Assembly (NCBI GenBank): GCA_965371945.1
Contig: CBDVAK010000252.1
Span: 1-5,251, forward strand
Length of the DNA stretch: 5,251 nucleotides
From: CBDVAK01 sp965371945
GTDB taxonomy: Bacteria > Pseudomonadota > Gammaproteobacteria > Competibacterales > JAHEDQ01
Direction of reading: 5' to 3'
Shown: positions 4,256-5,251 of the stretch, one piece after another
Position numbering within the stretch: position 1 is the stretch's first letter
How the letters are laid out: each line of letters begins with the position of its first letter
Notes under the pieces: generated by a model
What the model was told of the DNA's origin: nothing
The model's database searches: none
The model's input: the letters and a program-made list of their open reading frames with translations, nothing else
Made by a program: the position numbers and the translations under genes

Positions 4256-5251
4256 ATGCAACAATCGCTGTATCAACGTGACAATGCGGCGCTCGCCAAA
4301 CTGCAAAACCTGAGATTTTTCCCCCTGGCCGTCACGCGCGGCGCTGGGGCCTGCCTATATGACGAAACCGGCCGTGAGTTGCTCGATTTGTCTGCCTCCT
4401 GGGGTTCGGTCAGTCTTGGTCACGGCCATCCTGCGCTTTCGCGCGCTGTTGCGGGTTCGCTGCAGCGGCAGGCTGGCGCCAGCATCCTGTCTGCCGCAAG
4501 CGAACCCGCGGTGCTTTTGGCGGAAAAGCTACTTAGTATCACGCCTGGAAACGGCGATCGCCGGGTGTGGCTTGGTCATTCAGGGTCAGATGCCAACGAG
4601 ACGGTGGCCCGCGCGGTCGTCGCGGCCACAGGGCGCAAACGCATCATAGCCTTCACCGGCGCTTATCATGGTGGCACGTCGGGATCGATGGCGGTGTCGG
4701 GTCATTCGGCGCAAGAGGCCGTGACCAAAGCCGAGGGTTTGACGCTGGTGCCGTATCCAGATCCTTACCGGCCCTATGCGGACGACCCCTCGGGCGACGA
4801 AGTGTTGGCTCACATCAAGGACCTGTTCACGACCACCTGCGCCGGTAACGAGGTGGCGGCATTTTTCATCGAGCCGATCCAGGCCGACGGTGGCCTGATC
4901 GTGCCACCGCCGGGATTCCTGGCAAAGCTCGCCGAACTATGCGCTCGCCATGGCATTTTGACGGTGTGCGACGAGGTCAAGGTTGGACTCGCCCGAACCG
5001 GGCGGCTGCATTGCTTTCAGCATGAAGGCTTTGTTCCGGATATCGTTGTTTTCGGAAAAGGTTTGGGTGGCGGGCTGCCGGTGTCTGCGATCGTCGGGCC
5101 GGCCGAGATCCTCGACTTCCGATCTTCCTTTTCGATGCAGACACTGCATGGCAATCCGGTTTCGGCCAGCGCGGCACTGTGCGTTCTTGAAACCATTGAA
5201 GCAGAAGATTTGGCACAGCATGCTGCCAGGGTTGGCGGCGATCTTCTGGCC
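4256..5251 (+). CDS. Class III PLP-dependent aminotransferase, 3' end cut by the window edge
   Basis: The frame stays open for 332 codons to the right edge; family members have about 420-450 residues, so the C-terminal domain is missing only because the window ends. The fold is that of GABA/ornithine-type class III aminotransferases: LDLSASWGSVSLGHGHP (43-59), the phosphate-binding HSGSDANE (108-115), GAYHGG with Y137/H138, FIEPIQ with E206, CDEVKVGLARTG with D239 (PLP nitrogen), and FGKGLGGGLP with the Schiff-base lysine K268. K242 replaces the usual glutamine of DEVQ. The likely reaction is transfer of an amino group to a keto acid, though lyases and racemases share this fold. The start ATG 4256 has AAGAAGG (4238-4244) 11 bases upstream, a rather long spacing; an in-frame GTG at 4235 has no good site. 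It follows the amine oxidoreductase in the same direction after 200 bases. The donor substrate is unknown. Confidence 0.92.
   Translation, partial: MQQSLYQRDNAALAKLQNLRFFPLAVTRGAGACLYDETGRELLDLSASWGSVSLGHGHPALSRAVAGSLQRQAGASILSAASEPAVLLAEKLLSITPGNGDRRVWLGHSGSDANETVARAVVAATGRKRIIAFTGAYHGGTSGSMAVSGHSAQEAVTKAEGLTLVPYPDPYRPYADDPSGDEVLAHIKDLFTTTCAGNEVAAFFIEPIQADGGLIVPPPGFLAKLAELCARHGILTVCDEVKVGLARTGRLHCFQHEGFVPDIVVFGKGLGGGLPVSAIVGPAEILDFRSSFSMQTLHGNPVSASAALCVLETIEAEDLAQHAARVGGDLLA

Noticed and set aside
4359..4848. Plus-strand frames of about 95 residues within 4359-4848
   Set aside because: They lie in other frames of the aminotransferase gene, whose frame carries all the expected motifs without a break.
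1..5251. tRNA, rRNA or CRISPR array
   Set aside because: No cloverleaf, ribosomal RNA segment or regularly spaced repeat-spacer pattern was seen on either strand.

Overview
The window reads as a piece of a GC-rich proteobacterial chromosome, probably gamma- or betaproteobacterial. This is judged from base composition by eye, codon choice and gene families; no marker gene fixes the taxon. It has two parts: a leftward-transcribed block of toxin-antitoxin genes (about 157-1738, minus strand) and a rightward-transcribed metabolic cluster (1859 to the right edge, plus strand).

The minus-strand block holds two complete type II toxin-antitoxin modules of the VapBC kind, in tandem and in the same direction. 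Reading along the minus strand, the first is a ribbon-helix-helix antitoxin (1738-1454) whose stop overlaps the GTG start of a PIN-domain toxin by 4 bases (1457-1023). A spacer of about 245 bases with no recognised gene follows. Then come a Phd/YefM-type antitoxin starting at TTG (777-547) and, 3 bases after its stop, a second PIN-domain toxin starting at GTG (543-157). The two toxins belong to different PIN subfamilies and the two antitoxins to different folds, so these are independent acquisitions rather than a duplication. The left edge (1-156) has no convincing gene but carries a long imperfect inverted repeat.

The plus-strand block encodes a ten-helix EamA/DMT-type transporter (1859-2725), an FAD-dependent amine/amino-acid oxidoreductase of the DadA/PuuB type (2772-4055), and a class III PLP aminotransferase (4256 onward). 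The aminotransferase is cut by the window edge after 332 codons. Together they look like a small cluster for moving and oxidatively breaking down an amine or amino acid. The exact substrate cannot be read from the sequence. The glutamylation and hydrolysis genes of the Puu pathway are not in the window.

The most notable non-coding signals are three. A strong-looking promoter for the ribbon-helix-helix antitoxin would start transcription at or next to the ATG, implying a leaderless message; a 10-base palindrome covers its -10 box and also falls inside a possible divergent transporter promoter. A repeat-rich 200-base spacer before the aminotransferase has a perfect TATAAT, two pairs of direct repeats and mutually exclusive hairpins. 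The aminotransferase itself has lysine where class III relatives usually carry glutamine next to the cofactor-binding aspartate.
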